From contig JAJRQP010000376.1 in NCBI GenBank assembly GCA_024280195.1, positions 1-6,624 of the forward strand: a stretch of DNA of 6,624 bases, in the 5' to 3' direction. The stretch comes from Bacteroidota bacterium (lineage in GTDB: Bacteria; Bacteroidota; Bacteroidia; Flavobacteriales_D; Crocinitomicaceae). Shown here in pieces: positions 6,198 to 6,624 of the stretch (positions within the stretch are counted from its first letter, which is position 1; each line of letters opens with the position of its first letter). A program made the translations under genes and the position numbers. The notes beneath the pieces were generated by a model. The model had not been told where the DNA came from. It made no database searches and saw nothing but the letters and a program-made list of their open reading frames with translations.

Positions 6198-6286
6198 ACT
6201 TTTTATATCACATCCAATTAGCCCTTAGCATGATTTTAGTAAAAAGAAAATCTTAGGCTTCGACTTTTACATTGAACATTTATTAT

Positions 6287-6624
6287 TCAATATTTTTCAT
6301 TTCTCTTAGAAGTAACATAAACCCCAACAAATATCAATAACATATAACCAACCTTTTGCCAAGTGATGGTTTCTGTATAATCATCTGCGATTCCAATTGC
6401 TGCTAAAGTAAAAGCGAAGAACATCACCAAAACAGGTTGTAAATAAATATATGCACTAGAAACCGACGGTGACAAATACTTCAATGCGTAAACCGTTAAA
6501 AGGTAGGTTAAAAAGGTCACACCGACCACGATATAAACAATTTTCCAAATGATTGATGCAGTTAATGCAGAGAAATCAGTTGCAAAAAATTCTGTCAAGG
6601 TTGGAGGATAGATGAGGATGTAAA
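6287..6624 (-). CDS. EamA/DMT-family membrane transporter, C-terminal part (5' end outside window)
   Basis: The frame is open to the right window edge (YILIYPPT precedes the TTG at 6598, so that TTG is an internal Leu). About 111 residues are visible. They contain three hydrophobic segments: IIWKIVYIVVGVTFLTYLLTV, then SSAYIYLQPVLVMFFAFTL after the conserved LSPSVSSAYIYLQPV, then KVGYMLLIFVGVYVTSK. The segment in which a transmembrane helix is followed by YALKYLSPS..SAYIYLQPV is typical of the second EamA repeat of DMT-superfamily permeases, which usually have ten helices and ~290-300 residues. The substrate cannot be told from the sequence; family members include metabolite exporters. The gene ends at TGA 6287-6289, 89 bp from the IS. 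Those 89 bp (6198-6286) hold no recognisable gene or strong terminator. Confidence 0.8.
   Translation of the reverse strand, partial: YILIYPPTLTEFFATDFSALTASIIWKIVYIVVGVTFLTYLLTVYALKYLSPSVSSAYIYLQPVLVMFFAFTLAAIGIADDYTETITWQKVGYMLLIFVGVYVTSKRNEKY

Noticed and set aside
4793..6200. Target site duplication around the IS
   Set aside because: Neither 3-, 4- nor 5-base flanks match, even when the boundary is moved by one base.
6232..6252. Inverted repeat GATTTT...AAAATC between the IS and the EamA gene as a terminator
   Set aside because: The stem is only six A/T-dominated pairs with a 9-base loop and no following T tract on the minus strand.

Overview
The window looks like a low-GC chromosome segment from a Bacteroidota bacterium, probably order Flavobacteriales. 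The reasons are: an HU/CCDC81-type domain joined to a SPOR domain; the gene order yicC-gmk-nadD; TAnnTTTG promoter -7 motifs upstream of genes in place of sigma70-type -10 boxes; weak or absent Shine-Dalgarno sequences; and the start of a secreted protein resembling the large Bacteroidota surface proteins with an IgGFc-binding-like N-terminus. I cannot assign a genus from the sequence alone.

Layout. Positions 2-1027 (+) hold the 3' part of a membrane-anchored HU-like/SPOR protein, cut by the left window edge. Positions 1101-2306 (+) encode a secreted papain-fold (C1, bleomycin-hydrolase-like) peptidase. Immediately after it, with no base between the two stop codons, comes the end of a leftward three-gene operon: yicC (3508-4374), gmk (2906-3487) and nadD (2307-2909). 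gmk and nadD overlap by 4 bases (ATGA). Positions 4375-4599 are a divergent intergenic region with one candidate promoter for each direction.

Right part. Positions 4600-4795 (+) are the signal peptide and first ~66 codons of a surface protein gene. It is cut at 4796 by an IS3-family insertion sequence (4796-6197) bounded by perfect 16-bp inverted repeats. The transposase genes run leftward and are decayed: there are at least two frame-breaking insertions that contain or form hairpins, a one-base homopolymer shift, an extra ~27 nt in the catalytic core between the second Asp and the Glu, and several TGA stops. No target duplication flanks the element and the rest of the surface protein gene is not on the far side, which suggests a deletion or rearrangement. 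After an 89-bp stretch with no recognisable gene (6198-6286), positions 6287-6624 (-) hold the C-terminal half of an EamA/DMT-family membrane transporter, cut by the right edge.

The left two thirds is ordinary housekeeping content: nucleotide and NAD synthesis, RNA turnover, cell envelope. The part that most deserves a second look is the degraded IS, because its damage is mainly several short insertions of about 20-45 nt, some palindromic, and not only point mutations.
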